Translations under genes and position numbers: made by a program
Shown: positions 4,588-5,703 of the stretch, one piece after another
Position numbering within the stretch: position 1 is the stretch's first letter
How the letters are laid out: every line of letters begins with the position of its first letter
Notes under the pieces: model-generated
Told to the model about the DNA's origin: nothing
What the model saw: the letters and a program-made list of their open reading frames with translations, nothing else
Databases searched by the model: none
Source: Deferribacteres bacterium
GTDB taxonomy: Bacteria > Thermosulfidibacterota > Thermosulfidibacteria > Thermosulfidibacterales > Thermosulfidibacteraceae
Assembly: GCA_013153205.1 (NCBI GenBank)
Contig: JAADEW010000111.1
Location: forward strand, 1-5,703
DNA length: 5,703 bases
Reading direction: 5' to 3'

Positions 4588-5703
4588 AGCCCTCCCAATC
4601 CTCGCCTTTGGAGGTGAGATAATCAAACAGAAGCACCAGATTGAGCACCAGCATAACCAGCACCACCAGCGCAAGCACTCCAGCCTGAACATGGTTCTTG
4701 GCATAAAAGGTGGGAACAGCCACGATGAGATACCATATGAGCGCCGCCGTCACGGTTATCCACAAAAACATAGCCGGAAGCACCACCATGATGCCGTGCC
4801 TCTTCTGAACCTTGGTAACCCATGCAGCCGCAGTGAGAAGGGCTATGGAAGCGAGCATCTGATTCGCCCCTCCAAAAGCAGGCCATATAACATGCCATGC
4901 CCCGGTCCACGCAAGAGCCACACCGATAAGAGCGGGAACGGCAGACGCCACCCATCTGTTGGTGAAGAAGCCGAACAATCCGGGAGAAGTCTCCTTAAAA
5001 GGCTCAAAGAGCTCTGTAAGGGTGTATCTTGCGAGACGGTTCGTGGTGTCCAGGGTGGTCATGGCAAAAGCCGCAACCCACATGGTAGCAAGTATAACCA
5101 TGAACTCCCTGGGAAGCCCCAAAACGGTGCTAACAGCCGCTCCGTAAGACTTGGAGAAAAATCCAACGGGACCACCCACGGACTTTTCTGCTTTAAGGAT
5201 GTTGGCGGCAAAATTGCTCTTCAAAGCGGCGGCTACATCAGGGGAAAGTATGGAGTATCCGTAAGCCGCTATGCAGGCAATAACCAGAGTGGAAAGGAAG
5301 CCCTCCGCAAGCATGGAACCGTAACCCACAAAAAGGCCCTCCACCTCTTTTGAAAGCTGTTTGGAAGATGTTCCTGACGCCACAAGGGAATGAAAGCCCG
5401 AAAGAGAACCGCAGGCAATTATGAGAACCACCACTGGCCAGAAGGGAGAATTCTGGCCTGCCACAATTTTGGGAGAAAATGAGGTGAAAGCGGGCATGTT
5501 AACAGGCTTAAAAGAGAAAATTACGGCAAGCCCACCAAGAATAAGTCCACCAACCAGAAGCCATGCGTTCATGTAATCCCTCGGCTGAAGGAGAACATGA
5601 ACCGGGATGGAAGCGGCAATTATAATGTAGAAGAAAAAGACTATCATCCAGACATGATACGCGGCCTTTATGGGATAGAACTTGCCCAGAAATATGGATA
5701 AAG
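4574..5703 (-). CDS. cstA: CstA-family carbon starvation / pyruvate-peptide transporter, C-terminal part only
   Basis: Inner-membrane transporter of the CstA/BtsT family; characterised E. coli members take up pyruvate with protons or have a role in peptide uptake under carbon starvation. 375 residues are visible; the 5' end runs off the window. The frame is open to the edge, so the Met at 5647 is internal, and the codons before it read GKFYPIKAAYHVW. Family signatures in order are ASIPVHVLLQPRDY (about 5611-5573), GSLSGFHSLVASGTSSKQ (5410-5357), YGSMLAEG, TTLDTTNRLARY (5059-5024) and WPAFGGANQMLASIALL (from 4885). About nine hydrophobic membrane spans can be counted, ending in LVLNLVLLFDYL before a short charged tail. 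It is the most upstream operon gene visible; the promoter is outside. Its stop lies inside the next gene's start (14-base overlap). No YbdD-like small partner follows; a different small protein occupies that place. Confidence 0.93.
   Translation of the reverse strand, partial: LSIFLGKFYPIKAAYHVWMIVFFFYIIIAASIPVHVLLQPRDYMNAWLLVGGLILGGLAVIFSFKPVNMPAFTSFSPKIVAGQNSPFWPVVVLIIACGSLSGFHSLVASGTSSKQLSKEVEGLFVGYGSMLAEGFLSTLVIACIAAYGYSILSPDVAAALKSNFAANILKAEKSVGGPVGFFSKSYGAAVSTVLGLPREFMVILATMWVAAFAMTTLDTTNRLARYTLTELFEPFKETSPGLFGFFTNRWVASAVPALIGVALAWTGAWHVIWPAFGGANQMLASIALLTAAAWVTKVQKRHGIMVVLPAMFLWITVTAALIWYLIVAVPTFYAKNHVQAGVLALVVLVMLVLNLVLLFDYLTSKGEDWEGYEAK
4591..4596 (-). promoter_or_regulatory. Ribosome binding site deciding the start of the 93-residue gene
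   Basis: On the minus strand GGGAGG ends 3 bases before the ATG at 4587. The site lies within the last codons of cstA. It supports the short gene over the longer open frame that starts at 4704. The spacing is shorter than ideal. Confidence 0.6.

Noticed and set aside
4588..4704. N-terminal extension of the 93-residue gene to an ATG at 4704
   Set aside because: It would give a Trp/Cys-rich leader that is cstA read in another frame and would extend the overlap to about 130 bases. The GGGAGG before 4587 offers a better start.
4538..5353. Plus-strand open frame of 271 codons opposite cstA
   Set aside because: It is antisense to a clear CstA coding region. The product is a low-order Ser/Gly/His/Lys-rich sequence with no recognisable domain.
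1..5703. Mobile element, CRISPR array, tRNA or rRNA genes
   Set aside because: No transposase or integrase coding, no spaced repeats beyond the short groES leader duplication, and no recognisable tRNA or rRNA segments were found. Composition looks even across the window.

Overview
The window looks like chromosome from a thermophilic, deep-branching bacterium. The evidence is an overwhelming preference for AGG/AGA arginine codons, purine-rich coding strands, Lys/Glu-rich proteins, very tight gene packing, and a GroEL without the usual Gly-Gly-Met tail. GroEL/GroES read as Aquificota-like or Thermosulfidibacter/Thermodesulfobacteria-like, but this placement is an impression from sequence style, not a computed phylogeny.

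Left part (1-1986, + strand): a complete groES-groEL chaperonin operon. The first bases carry the right half of a CIRCE operator (GAGTGCTAA), so the operon is very probably under HrcA heat-shock repression; the left half and the promoter lie outside the window. Both genes have strong Shine-Dalgarno sequences. A perfect 12-bp G/C-rich hairpin follows groEL and is shared with the convergent operon.

Right part (2030-5703, - strand): five genes transcribed right to left, in the order cstA (5' end cut by the window edge), a 93-residue small hydrophobic protein, a single-domain ArsA/Get3-type ATPase, a 208-residue membrane-anchored protein of unknown function, and a 247-residue protein with a zinc-dependent phospholipase C-type His/Asp metal site. 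Junctions are -14, -4, -4 and +1 nt, so this is almost certainly one translationally coupled operon. CstA is a multi-pass pyruvate/peptide transporter.

The last four genes look like a functional unit: an ATPase of the family that handles tail-anchored membrane proteins or metalloids, flanked by two small proteins with hydrophobic segments and followed by a putative lipid hydrolase. What that unit does is not known to me and is the most interesting question in the window. No RNA genes, CRISPR arrays, insertion sequences or gene-free stretches over 300 bases were seen.
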